Positions 19,745 to 28,403 of a stretch of DNA of 64,000 nucleotides are shown here, piece after piece. Location of the stretch: assembly GCF_002797855.1 (NCBI RefSeq), contig NZ_PGFB01000003.1:496001-560000 (forward strand), given 5' to 3'. The notes beneath the pieces are model-generated. The model was not told the DNA's origin, ran no database searches, and saw only the letters and a list, made by a program, of their open reading frames with translations. Every line of letters begins with the position of its first letter. Within the stretch, counting starts at the first letter, position 1. The position numbers and the translations under genes are program-made. This stretch comes from Compostimonas suwonensis. GTDB taxonomy: Bacteria > Actinomycetota > Actinomycetes > Actinomycetales > Microbacteriaceae.

Positions 19745-20306
19745 CAGGGCGCTCCCCGCGGGGCGCGGGGGTCGCGGCGTCCTCCGCCTCCGCGTCCTCC
19801 TCGCGTGCCTCGTCGCGCCGGTCGAGCTCCTCGAGCATCGAGCGCAGCTCGGCGCGGATGAAGTCCTTCGACGCCATGTCTTTGATCGCGAGCCTGAGCG
19901 CGACGACCTCGCGTGCGAGGTACTCGGTGTCGGCGAGGTTGCGCTCGGCGCGCTGGCGGTCCTGCTCGATCTGCACGCGGTCGCGGTCGTCCTGGCGGTT
20001 CTGGGCGAGCAGGATGAGCGGCGCCGCGTACGAGGCCTGCAGCGAGAGGATGAGCGTGAGCGCCGTGAAGCCGATCGCGGCGGAGTCGAACCGCCACGAC
20101 TCGGGCGCGACGGTGTTGAAGACGATCCAGGCTGCGCAGAAGACCGTGAGCCCCAGCAGGAAGACGGGGGTTCCCATGTTGCGGGCGATCCACTCCGTGA
20201 ACCGGCCGAAGCGGTCGCGGCTCACGCGCTGGCGTATCGGGAGGACCGTGCTGCGGAGGCCCTTGGGGGCGTCCAGCCGGATGTCGGCTCTGTTAGCTCG
20301 TGCCAT
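19737..20306 (-). CDS. DUF1003 membrane protein
   Basis: A 189-residue protein with two central membrane helices (about 48-67 and 75-100) and a long charged coiled-coil-like C-terminal half (about 105-170) ending in a disordered tail. This is the DUF1003 architecture; function is not established. The start ATG lies inside the last codons of the MgtE-like gene (14-bp overlap), and its own end overlaps mrp, so all three are translationally coupled. Conserved coupling with an MgtE-N/CBS protein hints at a shared role at the membrane. Confidence 0.85.
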   Translation of the reverse strand: MARANRADIRLDAPKGLRSTVLPIRQRVSRDRFGRFTEWIARNMGTPVFLLGLTVFCAAWIVFNTVAPESWRFDSAAIGFTALTLILSLQASYAAPLILLAQNRQDDRDRVQIEQDRQRAERNLADTEYLAREVVALRLAIKDMASKDFIRAELRSMLEELDRRDEAREEDAEAEDAATPAPRGERPGG

Positions 20307-21621
20307 TGCCGGTCCTCCTTCCTCGGATCACGGGGATAGCTCCTGTGGGGGTCTGATAGCGGGCGGCCGCACGTTTTCGCGTGTCGCCGCCGTCGTTACT
20401 TCGCCAGTCGTCGGGCAGGAGGTAGTCGAGGACATCGTCAATGGTCACCACCCCGACGAGACGGCCGTTGTCGTCGACCACGGGAACCGAGACGAGGTTG
20501 TAGCTCGCGAGGATGCGCGAGACCTCGGCGGCCGAGGTGTCGGCGGTGACGGGGTCGAGGCCCTGGTCGAGCAGGGTTCCGAGCCGCTCGTGCGGCGGGT
20601 AGCGCAGCATCCGCTGGAAGTGCACCATGCCGAGGAAGCGGCCCGTGGGCGGCTCGTACGGCGGCAGGGTGACGCACACGGCCGCGCCGAGGGCGGGGGC
20701 GAGCTCGTGACGGCGGATGAGGGCGAGGGCCTCGGCGACGGTCGCATCGGCCGAGAGGATGATGGGCTCCGTCGTCATGAGGCCGCCCGCGGTGTCGGGG
20801 GCGTAGCTGAGCAGCATACGCACGTCGTCGGCCTCTTCGGGCTGCATGAGCTGGAGCAGGTGCTCGCCGCGGCCGTCGGGCAGCTGCGCGATGAGGTCGG
20901 CCGCGTCATCCGGCTGCATCTGATCGAGCACGTCGGCCGCGCGGTCGTCGTCGAGGGTCGCGAGGATGCGCACCTGCTCGCTCTCGGGCATCTCCTCGAG
21001 CACGTCGGCGAGACGGCCGTCGGGCAGCTCTTCTGCGACCTCGAGGCGGCGCTGGCGGGGCAGGTCGAGCAGGGTGTTGGCGAGGTCGGCGGGCTTCAGC
21101 TCGGAGTAGGTCGCGATGAGCTGCTCGGCGGACTGGGCCTGGCCGGCCGTCGTCTTCTCCCTGACCTCGCGCCAGGTGGCGAAGACCGTGGGGCCCTTGC
21201 CGAAGGGCGAGGAGCCGGTCTTCGGCTTGCGCACGAAGAGCTGGCTGATCTCCCAATCGCTCGGGCCCACCTCTTCGATCGCGACGTCTTCGATCGTGCC
21301 CTCGCCGGAGCCGTCGGCGAAGACGACCTTGCGGCCGAGCATCTCGGCGATCACCCGCACCTCGCCGCCGCGCTGCTCGAAGCGGCGCACGTTGATGAGG
21401 CCCGTCGTGATGACCTGGCCGGCGCCGATGCTCGTGACGCGCCCGATCGAGACGAAGACCCGGCGCTTGCCCGGGATCTCGACGATGAGGCCCACGACGG
21501 TGGGCGCATCGCTGCGGCGATAGACCACGAGGACATCGCGCACCTTGCCGACCCGGTCACCCGCGGGGTCGAAAACGGTGCATCCCGCCAATCTGGCGAC
21601 GAAGATTCTGGTGGCGCTCAC
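20293..21621 (-). CDS. Soluble MgtE-N/CBS-domain protein with PRC-barrel N-terminus
   Basis: A 442-residue protein with two PRC-barrel-like segments (about 1-165), an MgtE N-terminal superhelical domain (about 165-290, with repeated ADVLxxM-type motifs), then a CBS pair (about 290-420). It carries the cytosolic Mg2+-sensing modules of MgtE but none of its membrane channel helices, so it cannot itself be the transporter. It may sense Mg2+ or a nucleotide and act through a partner, perhaps the DUF1003 membrane protein encoded next. First gene of the three-gene operon with DUF1003 and mrp. The ATG at 21621 is directly preceded by divergent promoter-like DNA. Confidence 0.85.
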   Translation of the reverse strand: MSATRIFVARLAGCTVFDPAGDRVGKVRDVLVVYRRSDAPTVVGLIVEIPGKRRVFVSIGRVTSIGAGQVITTGLINVRRFEQRGGEVRVIAEMLGRKVVFADGSGEGTIEDVAIEEVGPSDWEISQLFVRKPKTGSSPFGKGPTVFATWREVREKTTAGQAQSAEQLIATYSELKPADLANTLLDLPRQRRLEVAEELPDGRLADVLEEMPESEQVRILATLDDDRAADVLDQMQPDDAADLIAQLPDGRGEHLLQLMQPEEADDVRMLLSYAPDTAGGLMTTEPIILSADATVAEALALIRRHELAPALGAAVCVTLPPYEPPTGRFLGMVHFQRMLRYPPHERLGTLLDQGLDPVTADTSAAEVSRILASYNLVSVPVVDDNGRLVGVVTIDDVLDYLLPDDWRSNDGGDTRKRAAARYQTPTGAIPVIRGRRTGNGTS

Positions 21622-21694
21622 ATGTATAACTTAGTCCGCATGCACCCCCGCAGCCTGAGGGCTTCTGCGATGAAGCCCAGGTGGACATGGAAGA

Positions 21695-22237
21695 ATGAAG
21701 CCTGTGAGCAACCAGAGAGCATTCGGTGGACGTGGCCGGGGACTGTTCCCCACCCTGCCCACGGGGGAGGTGCTCGAGACCTACGAGAGCTACGCGCAGG
21801 CGCAGGAGAGCGTCGAGAAGCTCGCGAAAGCCGACTTCCCGGTCAAGCAGCTCTCGATCATCGGCAGCGATCTGAAGACCGTCGAGCGGATCACGGGCAA
21901 GCTCACCTACGGCCGGATGGCCCTCGCGAGCGCCGCGACGGGCGCCTGGATCGGGCTCTTCCTGGGTCTTGTGCTCGTCATCTTCTCGCCGACCCTCACG
22001 AGCTTCGCGGTGCTCGGCGCGGCCCTGCTCATGGGCGCCGGCTTCGGCATGCTCTTCGGCGTCGTCACCTACTCGGTGAACAGGCGTCGCCGCACCTTCA
22101 CCTCGGTGACCCAGGTCATGGCCTCGAGCTACACGGTTCTCGTCGACCCCGAGCTGCTTCACAAGGCCCGCAACGTGCTGCGCGGCGTCGACGACGCGCC
22201 TCCGCACCCCTCGGACCCACCCGCGCCCTTCGGATAG
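21695..22237 (+). CDS. General stress protein 17M-like membrane protein
   Basis: A 180-residue protein. The first 75 residues resemble the YflT/general-stress-17M fold (ETYESYAQAQESVEKLAKADFP). Two membrane helices follow (about 88-108 and 112-132, glycine-rich), then a short soluble tail. Function is unknown beyond the name. It is divergent from the MgtE-like operon across 73 bases, where TATAAC at 21625-21630 may be its -10. The ATG at 21695 and a GTG at 21704 are both possible starts, because the nearest ribosome-like GGAAG is too close to the ATG. Confidence 0.75.
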   Translation: MKPVSNQRAFGGRGRGLFPTLPTGEVLETYESYAQAQESVEKLAKADFPVKQLSIIGSDLKTVERITGKLTYGRMALASAATGAWIGLFLGLVLVIFSPTLTSFAVLGAALLMGAGFGMLFGVVTYSVNRRRRTFTSVTQVMASSYTVLVDPELLHKARNVLRGVDDAPPHPSDPPAPFG

Positions 22238-22256
22238 CGCCCTCGCTTGACGGGCG

Positions 22257-22293
22257 ACGGGCCCGCCGGCAGGGGTTCTGCCGACGGGCCCGC
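22257..22293. terminator. GC-rich hairpin between convergent genes
   Basis: Stem ACGGGCCCGCCGGCAG pairing with CTGCCGACGGGCCCGC (14 of 16 positions) around a five-base loop. It lies 20 bases past the stress-protein stop and 48 bases from the pepP stop, so it can serve both strands. There is no T-run. Confidence 0.6.
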
Positions 22294-22340
22294 GTCTCGT
22301 TCGTTGCTCAGCCGTCTCGTTCGTTGCTCAGCCGGCTCGC

Positions 22341-23882
22341 TCAGCCCTGGATGCGCGCGATCCAGGCCTCGACCTCGTCGGCCGAGCGCGGGATGCCGGC
22401 CGAGAGGTTCTCGCCGCCGTCCGCGGTCACGACGATGTCGTCTTCGATGCGCACGCCGATGCCGCGCAGCTCCTCGGGAACCGTGAGGTCGTCGGGCTGG
22501 AAGTAGAGCCCCGGCTCGATCGTGAAGACCATGCCCGGCTCGAGGATGCCGTCGATGTACAGCTCGCGGCGCGCCTGCGCGCAGTCGTGCACGTCGAGGC
22601 CCAGGTGGTGGCTCGTGCCGTGCACCATGTACCGGCGGTGCTGCTGGTTCTCGGGCAGCAGGGAGTCCTCGGCGCTCACGGGCAGCAGGCCCCACTCTGC
22701 CGTCTTCGCGGCGATGACGTTCATGGCGGCCTGGTGCAGCTCGCGGAACCGGATGCCGGGGCGCACGATCGCGAACGCGGCATCCGCTGCCTCGCGGACG
22801 GCCTCGTAGACCTTGCGCTGAGCGTCGGTGTAGCGCCCGTTGACCGGGAGCGTGCGGGTGATGTCGGCCGTGTAGAGGCTGTCGACCTCGACGCCGGCGT
22901 CGATGAGGATGACGTCGCCGTCGACGACGGGGCCGTCGTTGCGGGTCCAGTGCAGCACGCAGGCGTGCGGGCCGGATGCCGCGATCGTGTCGTAGCCCGG
23001 AGCGTTGCCGTCGAGGCGGGCCCGCGTGTAGAAGACGCCCTCGACGATGCGCTCGCCGCGCTCGTTCTGGCTGATGCGGGGCAGCTCGCGGATGATGTCG
23101 TCGAAGCCGCGCGAGGTCGCCTCGACGGTCAGACGCATCTGCGCGATCTCGTAGGCGTCTTTGACGAGGCGCAGCTCGGAGAGGTCGCGGGCGAGCTGGG
23201 CGTCGGGGTCGTGCTCCGCGCCGAACTCGATGCTGAAGGGTGCGTCGCTCGCGTTGGTGCCGAGGGCGCGCTCGGCGGAGGAACGGATGCGCGCGGCATC
23301 CACCCGCTCGGTGAGCGCGGGATCGGCCTCGCGCAGCAGCAGGGTCTCGGTGCCGACCGTGCCGAGCACGGCCTCGAACTCGGCGATGCCGCGGGTGGCG
23401 AGGGCGAGATCGCTCGCGACCTGGGCGCGCGAGGGGCGCGCGCCGATCCAGAACTCGCCGATCTCGGGGTTGGCGTAGAACTCGTCGGAGTCGCGGCCGG
23501 CGCGCTCGCGGAAGTACAGGGTGGCGTCGTGGCCTTCGGCTGTGGGCTCGAGCACGAGCACGGCGCCGGGCTCGGAGTCGGAGCCCCAGCCGGTGAGCCA
23601 GGTGAAGCTCACGTGGGCGCGGAACTGGTAGTCGGTGTCGTTCGAGCGCTGCTTGCGGCTGCCGGCCGGGATGATGATCCTCTGGCCCGGGTAGCGGGAG
23701 GAGAGGCGCGAGCGCCGGGCGGCCGCATAGACGGCCTGTTCGCGCGCGGGGGGCAGCACCTCCTCGCGTTCGGCCCAATTGGTGCCGATGTACTCCTTGA
23801 AGCTCTCTGAGCTGGGGGTCGTCGAACGGTTCTCGGTAGCCCGGATCGTCGCTGATGTCGTGGTGTCGGTCGAGTTCGCCAT
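22341..23882 (-). CDS. pepP: Xaa-Pro aminopeptidase (aminopeptidase P)
   Basis: Cytoplasmic M24-family dimetal peptidase that removes an N-terminal residue preceding proline. It has an AMP_N creatinase-like N-terminal domain (about 40-190) and a pita-bread catalytic domain (about 235-500). The metal ligands are seen in LIDAGVEVDSLYTADITRT (two Asp), GTSHHLGLDVHD (His), FTIEPGLYF (Glu) and RIEDDIVV (Glu). I prefer the ATG at 23882 (MANSTDTT, 513 residues). An ATG at 23927 would add 15 residues; neither has a good ribosome site. Transcribed alone. Confidence 0.9.
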   Translation of the reverse strand: MANSTDTTTSATIRATENRSTTPSSESFKEYIGTNWAEREEVLPPAREQAVYAAARRSRLSSRYPGQRIIIPAGSRKQRSNDTDYQFRAHVSFTWLTGWGSDSEPGAVLVLEPTAEGHDATLYFRERAGRDSDEFYANPEIGEFWIGARPSRAQVASDLALATRGIAEFEAVLGTVGTETLLLREADPALTERVDAARIRSSAERALGTNASDAPFSIEFGAEHDPDAQLARDLSELRLVKDAYEIAQMRLTVEATSRGFDDIIRELPRISQNERGERIVEGVFYTRARLDGNAPGYDTIAASGPHACVLHWTRNDGPVVDGDVILIDAGVEVDSLYTADITRTLPVNGRYTDAQRKVYEAVREAADAAFAIVRPGIRFRELHQAAMNVIAAKTAEWGLLPVSAEDSLLPENQQHRRYMVHGTSHHLGLDVHDCAQARRELYIDGILEPGMVFTIEPGLYFQPDDLTVPEELRGIGVRIEDDIVVTADGGENLSAGIPRSADEVEAWIARIQG

Positions 23883-24015
23883 AGGGCCATTGTCCCACCC
23901 CGGCGGGCCGAATGTAGCATGTGACATTTTTCACGGATCATCGTCGGGCGCTGGTCGGGATCGACCCTCGGAGCGGCTCGTGCCGGGCCCCCGGCGACGC
24001 GCATACACTGAGAGG

Positions 24016-24885
24016 ATGTCCTCGGCGCTGCCCTTCCGCACCCCGATCGACCTGCACACCCACAGCAGCGTCTCGGACGGCACGGAGACGCCCACCGAGC
24101 TCATGCGCTCGGCGGCGGCCGCCGGTCTCGGAACCGTCGCGATCACCGACCACGACTCCACCTCGGGCTGGGCGGATGCCTCGGCGGATGTCGCGCTCAC
24201 CGGAGTCACCTTCGTGCCCGGCATGGAGCTCAGCACCCGCCACGGCTGGAGGAGCGTGCACCTGCTCGCCTACCTCTTCGACCCCACCGACGCCGCGCTC
24301 ACGGGTGAGATGGCCCGCATCCGTGACGCCCGGCTCACGCGCGCCGAGAACATCGTCAACCGCATCGCCGTCGACTACGCCCTCACCTGGGACGACGTGC
24401 TCGCCCAGACCACCGACGGCGCCACCGTCGGCCGCCCGCACATCGCCGACGCCCTCGTGGCACGCGGCTACGTGCCCGACCGCAGCGCCGCGTTCGAGAG
24501 CATCCTGCATCCGCGCAACGGCTACTTCGAGCCGCACTACGCACCCGGCCCGCTCGAGGCCGTGCGCCTCGTGCGCGGCGCCGGGGGAGTGCCCGTGATC
24601 GCGCACCCGGCCACCCGCGGGCGCGACGGGGTCGTGCCGACCGACTACCTCGCGAAGCTCGTCGACGCCGGACTGTTCGGGCTCGAGGTCGACCACCGTG
24701 AGAACACCCCCGACGGCAAGGAGCGGCTGCTCGAGCTCGCCGCCCAGTTCGGGCTGCGGGTCACGGGGTCGAGCGACTACCACGGCGCGGGCAAGCCCAA
24801 TCGGCTCGGCGAGAACACGACCGCGCCCGAGGTGCTCGAGGCGATCATCGCCGAGGGCCGGGGCTCGGCGCCCGTCTACGCCTGA
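24016..24885 (+). CDS. PHP-domain phosphoesterase
   Basis: A 289-residue PHP-fold protein of the TrpH/YciV (RNase AM-like) type, expected to be a metal-dependent phosphoesterase on nucleotides or RNA 5' ends. Metal-binding motifs: DLHTHSSVSDG (HxH, about 12-22), AITDHDS, PGMELS, the AHPATRG histidine near 195 and GSSDYHGAG near 250. The start is the ATG at 24016, abutting AGAGG. It is divergent from pepP over 133 bases. The substrate is not shown by sequence. Confidence 0.87.
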   Translation: MSSALPFRTPIDLHTHSSVSDGTETPTELMRSAAAAGLGTVAITDHDSTSGWADASADVALTGVTFVPGMELSTRHGWRSVHLLAYLFDPTDAALTGEMARIRDARLTRAENIVNRIAVDYALTWDDVLAQTTDGATVGRPHIADALVARGYVPDRSAAFESILHPRNGYFEPHYAPGPLEAVRLVRGAGGVPVIAHPATRGRDGVVPTDYLAKLVDAGLFGLEVDHRENTPDGKERLLELAAQFGLRVTGSSDYHGAGKPNRLGENTTAPEVLEAIIAEGRGSAPVYA

Positions 24886-24983
24886 CCGGTCTCCTTGCGG
24901 CCGTGCCTAGCCCGCCCTGCCTAGCTTGCCCCGCTCTGCCTATCCCGCCCCGCCCTCGCCCGCCCCGAGTCACTCAACAGTTA

Positions 24984-25066
24984 CTCAAAACGACGGAGAT
25001 TCCGTCCTTTTCGGCCGAAAACGACGTGTTCAGGGCCGATCCGGGCGGAATCTCCGTCGTTTTGAG
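24984..25066. repeat. 83-bp palindromic element A1
   Basis: A perfect 21-bp terminal inverted repeat opening CTCAAAACGACGGAGATTC, with an interior of 41 bases that itself has GGCCGAAAACGACGTGTTC-type partial symmetry. The first of three copies in the window (A1-A3) with the same ends and almost the same length. It lies in the 444-bp non-coding gap between the PHP gene and the DEAD-box helicase. The preceding 24900-24975 is pyrimidine-rich with repeated CCTAGCCCGCC-like units. Confidence 0.9.
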
Positions 25067-25206
25067 GAGGGAGGGAGGAAGCGAGGGCGGAGGGCCGAGG
25101 GCGGGAACGTTGAACAGGATGATCGCGCGACACGTGGGCGTGGCGGCATCCTGCTCAGGATGTCGCGGGGTCGACCCTGTTCCGTGCCGACGCAGCCGCC
25201 CCTGAA

Positions 25207-25290
25207 CTCAAAACGACGGAGATTCTGCCCGAAATCGGCCCGAACACGGTGGTTCGGGGCGAAAAGGGGCGGAATCTCCGTCGTTTTGAG
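25207..25290. repeat. 84-bp palindromic element A2
   Basis: The left arm CTCAAAACGACGGAGATTC continues to TGCCC and matches the right arm ending at 25290 with one mismatch in 24 positions. Same orientation and flanks as A1, 140 bases further on. It ends 40 bases before the stop codon of the convergent helicase gene. The 140 bases between A1 and A2 hold no supported gene. Confidence 0.9.
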
Positions 25291-25329
25291 TGATGACGAG
25301 GATGAAGGGAGGCGGGTTGCGCGGGGCGG

Positions 25330-26781
25330 CTACTCAGGGGCGGCGGCGCGGCGGCGGGTGCGGTTGCGGCGGCGCGGGGCGCTGTTGCCGTCGCGGTGCT
25401 GCGAGCCGGTGCCGTCGTGCACGCCCGTGGCGCTCGCGACGTTCTCCTCGCCCGAAGGACGGGCCTCGGGCGACGAGCCCTCGCCGCGGCTGCGGTTGCG
25501 GTTGCGCGGAGGGCGGTCGCCGGAGCGCTCACCCGAGCGCTCACTCGAACGATCACCGGAGCGCTCGCGCGGCTGACGTGCGGCCGGCTCGATGGAGGAC
25601 GGCTTGAGCCGGCCCTTCGTGCCCTCGGGGATGCCGAGCTCGGCGAAGAGGTGAGGCGACGAGGAGTAGGTCTCGACGGGCTCGGGGCGGCCGAACTCGA
25701 GGGCGCGGTTGATGAGTGCCCACTTGTGCAGGTCGTCCCAGTCGACGAAGGTGACCGCGATGCCGGTCTTGCCCGCGCGGCCCGTGCGGCCCACGCGGTG
25801 CAGGTAGGCCTTGTCGTCTTCGGGGATGGTGTGGTTGATGACGTGGGTCACGTCGTCGACGTCGATGCCGCGTGCCGCGACATCCGTGGCGATCAGGATG
25901 TCTTTCTTGCCGGCCTTGAACGCGGCCATGGCCCGCTCGCGCTGGTCTTGGTTGAGGTCGCCGTGCACGGCAGCGGCGTTGAAGCCGCGGTCGTTGAGCT
26001 CTTCGACGATCTTCGCCGCGGAGCGCTTCGTGCGCGTGAAGATCACGGTCTTGCCACGGCCCTCGGCCTGCAGGATGCGCGAGATGACCTCGTCTTTGTC
26101 CATCGGGTGCACGCGGTAGATGAGGTGTTCGATGTTGGCCTGGGTGAGGCCCTCGTCGGGGTCCGTCGCGCGGATGTGGATGGGCTTCGACATAAAACGA
26201 CGGGCCAGGGCGACGATGATGCCCGGCATCGTGGCCGAGAAGAGCATCGTGTGGCGGCCGGCCGGGGTCTGCGAGAAGAGCTTCTCGATGTCGGGCAGGA
26301 AGCCCAGGTCGAGCATCTTGTCGGCCTCGTCGAGCACCATCTCCTCGATGTTGGAGAGGTCGAGGAGGTGCTGGCCCGCGAGGTCGAGCAGGCGGCCCGG
26401 GGTGCCGACGACGATCTGCGCGCCGGCCTTGAGCTGGGCGATCTGGCCCTCGTAGGCCTTGCCGCCGTAGATCGAGACGATCTTGGTGGGCCGGTTCATG
26501 GTGGCGAGCTCGAGGTCCTCGGTCACCTGCACCGCGAGCTCTCGCGTCGGAACGACGACGAGGGCCTTGACGCCGGGCGCCGGATCCGGGCCGAGGCGCT
26601 GGATGATCGGGAGGCCGAAGCCGAAGGTCTTGCCGGTTCCCGTCTTCGCCTGGCCGATGATGTCCTGGCCGGCGAGGGCGAGGGGGATGGTCTGGGTCTG
26701 GATGGGGAAGGGCTCGATGATGCCCTTGCTCGCGAGGGCATCGACGATGTCCTGCTCGATATCGAGTTCACTGAAAGTCAC
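25330..26781 (-). CDS. DEAD-box RNA helicase (RhlE-like)
   Basis: ATP-dependent RNA helicase, 483 residues, expected to act in ribosome assembly or mRNA turnover. The helicase motifs are in order: Q motif FPIQTQTIP, AKTGTGKT (motif I, 45-52), PTRELA, GTPGRL, VLDEADKML (motif II), FSATMP (III), then HGDLNQDQRE, ATDVAARGIDV and HRVGRTGRAG in the second RecA domain. The C-terminal 90 residues are a basic Arg/Ser/Gly-rich tail with ERSGDRSSERSGERSGDR-type repeats, likely RNA-binding. The start is the ATG at 26781. Divergent from the ferritin-like gene, as in mycobacteria (Rv3211/Rv3210c). Confidence 0.93.
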   Translation of the reverse strand: MTFSELDIEQDIVDALASKGIIEPFPIQTQTIPLALAGQDIIGQAKTGTGKTFGFGLPIIQRLGPDPAPGVKALVVVPTRELAVQVTEDLELATMNRPTKIVSIYGGKAYEGQIAQLKAGAQIVVGTPGRLLDLAGQHLLDLSNIEEMVLDEADKMLDLGFLPDIEKLFSQTPAGRHTMLFSATMPGIIVALARRFMSKPIHIRATDPDEGLTQANIEHLIYRVHPMDKDEVISRILQAEGRGKTVIFTRTKRSAAKIVEELNDRGFNAAAVHGDLNQDQRERAMAAFKAGKKDILIATDVAARGIDVDDVTHVINHTIPEDDKAYLHRVGRTGRAGKTGIAVTFVDWDDLHKWALINRALEFGRPEPVETYSSSPHLFAELGIPEGTKGRLKPSSIEPAARQPRERSGDRSSERSGERSGDRPPRNRNRSRGEGSSPEARPSGEENVASATGVHDGTGSQHRDGNSAPRRRNRTRRRAAAPE

Positions 26782-26977
26782 TGACGTACCTTGTACCTGT
26801 CGTTGGGAGAGAGTTCTACGCCTCTTTCATTCGCCAGGCGTAGGGCCGCCGATCCATCGCCGGGGCGCGCCCAGCTTACGGCACGAGTCCGGGAGCCCGC
26901 CGATGACTGGCCGGTGACTGGCCGGTGACGGCATCCGGAGACGTCTCGCGCGCCGCCGCACGCTCTAAGCTGGCCTC

Positions 26978-27694
26978 GTGGTTTCCTGGTTTCGACGACG
27001 CGGCGCTCTGTCCGATTTTCCACGTCTGCGACCTCGTGGCGAGCAGACCGCGACGCTCCGGGTGAGCTTCGACGAGCTGACGCCCGAGCCCATGAGCTAC
27101 CTCGGCCAGGTCGCCTACCTGCAGCTCGACCAGTTCGAGTCGATCGCCCGCACCGTGTCGATGGCGCCCGATCTCGCGTCGAAGGAGCGGCTGAGCCCCG
27201 CGGCGTCCGCGGCTCTCGCGAAGCACCAGGGCGTGATCGCCGAGATCCGCCGCCGTGGTGCCGAGCCGGATGCCGTCATGGCGCCCTTCGCCGAGGCGAT
27301 CGACCGCTACCAGCGCGCCACCCAGGGTGCGCGCTGGCACGAGGCGCTTCTCAGCAACCACCTCACGGCCGGCCTGCTCGACGACTTCTTCATCAGCCTC
27401 GCCTCGGGTCTGCCGGGCGATTTCGGCCCCCGGGTCGCGAGTGTGCTCGCGGCCGACTCGGGCCGGGAGCAGATCGTCGAGATGCTCGGCGAGGCGATCG
27501 CCGCAGACCCCGTGCTGGGCTCGCGCCTGGCCATGTGGGGGCGCAGGCTCGTGGGCGACACGCTGCTGCTGGCACGCAGCGGCCTGAGCCTGTCGGGGGA
27601 TGCCGCCTCCGACGAGTCGCGCATCGAGCCCGTCTTCACCGAGCTCATCGCCGCCCACACCCGTCGTATGGACGCGCTGGGCCTCACCGCCTGA
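26978..27694 (+). CDS. Ferritin-like fold protein (MiaE-like)
   Basis: A 238-residue, mainly helical protein of the ferritin-like superfamily, related to tRNA-(ms2io6A)-hydroxylase-like proteins that actinobacteria keep beside the RhlE-type helicase. Candidate iron ligands are LDQFESIA, RWHEALLSNHL and DDFFISLA. The enzyme activity is unproven; a diiron hydroxylase is plausible. The start is a GTG at 26978 with no ribosome site, but TCTAAG about ten bases upstream could be a -10 box, so the transcript may be leaderless. Confidence 0.75.
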   Translation: MVSWFRRRGALSDFPRLRPRGEQTATLRVSFDELTPEPMSYLGQVAYLQLDQFESIARTVSMAPDLASKERLSPAASAALAKHQGVIAEIRRRGAEPDAVMAPFAEAIDRYQRATQGARWHEALLSNHLTAGLLDDFFISLASGLPGDFGPRVASVLAADSGREQIVEMLGEAIAADPVLGSRLAMWGRRLVGDTLLLARSGLSLSGDAASDESRIEPVFTELIAAHTRRMDALGLTA

Positions 27695-27740
27695 CTCCCG
27701 CGCCGGATGCCGCGACTCGCGAATCCGTTCGAGAACCGGT

Positions 27741-28049
27741 CTAGCGAGTGGCGGGAACGCCGGCCTTCATAAGCCGCGAGAGCATCTTCTGGTCGCTCTC
27801 GCTGCGGCGGCGGCCGATGAGGAACGCGGCGGCGAGGCTCACGAGGGCGGACGCGATGAGGGTGATCCACCAGATCCAGCCGCCGTCGTAGGGCATGCCC
27901 GCCCAGGTCAGGATGACCCAGAGCACGGATGCCACGGCGGTTCCGATCGCGGGGATCAGAACGACCCCGTGCTCGGAGCGGTGAGGCAGGAGGTAACGGA
28001 CGGCGAGGCCGATGATGGCGCCACCGAGGGCGACGAAGAGCAGTTCCAC
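27741..28049 (-). CDS. Small three-helix membrane protein
   Basis: A 102-residue protein with three hydrophobic segments (about 3-21, 27-50 and 58-80) and a basic C-terminus containing IGRRRSESDQKMLSRLM. No known family is recognised. It follows the DUF3107 gene by nine bases on the same strand, so the two probably share a transcript. Its position within the conserved helicase block suggests a chromosomal housekeeping gene and not a mobile one. Confidence 0.7.
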   Translation of the reverse strand: MELLFVALGGAIIGLAVRYLLPHRSEHGVVLIPAIGTAVASVLWVILTWAGMPYDGGWIWWITLIASALVSLAAAFLIGRRRSESDQKMLSRLMKAGVPATR

Positions 28050-28058
28050 GCTGCGACC

Positions 28059-28283
28059 CTAGCCGACGAATCCGATGCGGCGCGACTCCTCGCTGCCGAT
28101 CTCGACGTAGGCGATGCCCGCGGTGGGCACGAGGTAGACCTTGCCCTTGTCGTCGCTGAGCTTGACGAAGGTGGTCTTGCTCTCGAGCGCCTGCGTCACG
28201 GTGGACTCGATCTCGGCGGACGACTGGGAGGTTTCGAAGCTGACCTCGCGCGGCGAGTTGACGATTCCGATGCGGATTTCCAC
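28059..28283 (-). CDS. DUF3107 family protein
   Basis: A 74-residue protein opening VEIRIGIVNSPREVSFE, the standard start of DUF3107 (the TB9.4 family of actinobacteria). It reads as a compact beta-alpha-beta fold ending YVEIGSEESRRIGFV. Function is not established. The start is the GTG at 28283, with GAAAGG about eight bases upstream. Conserved close to the AdnAB genes in many actinobacteria and divergent from adnA here. Confidence 0.88.
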   Translation of the reverse strand: MEIRIGIVNSPREVSFETSQSSAEIESTVTQALESKTTFVKLSDDKGKVYLVPTAGIAYVEIGSEESRRIGFVG

Positions 28284-28403
28284 GAGCAGAGCCTTTCGTT
28301 GGTGCCTCAGGGTACGTGCCCAGAGTACGGCAGATTCCCGCGGCGGACGGCCCGTCTGCACTCGCCATGAGCGAACACGGCGCAGGGCGCGGCGGGAGCC
28401 CCG

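Noticed and set aside
24984-25290. Palindromic repeats A1 and A2 as a small CRISPR array
   Set aside because: Each unit is itself an inverted repeat, the gap between units is 140 bases and the third copy lies 14 kb away. There are no regular spacers and no cas genes.
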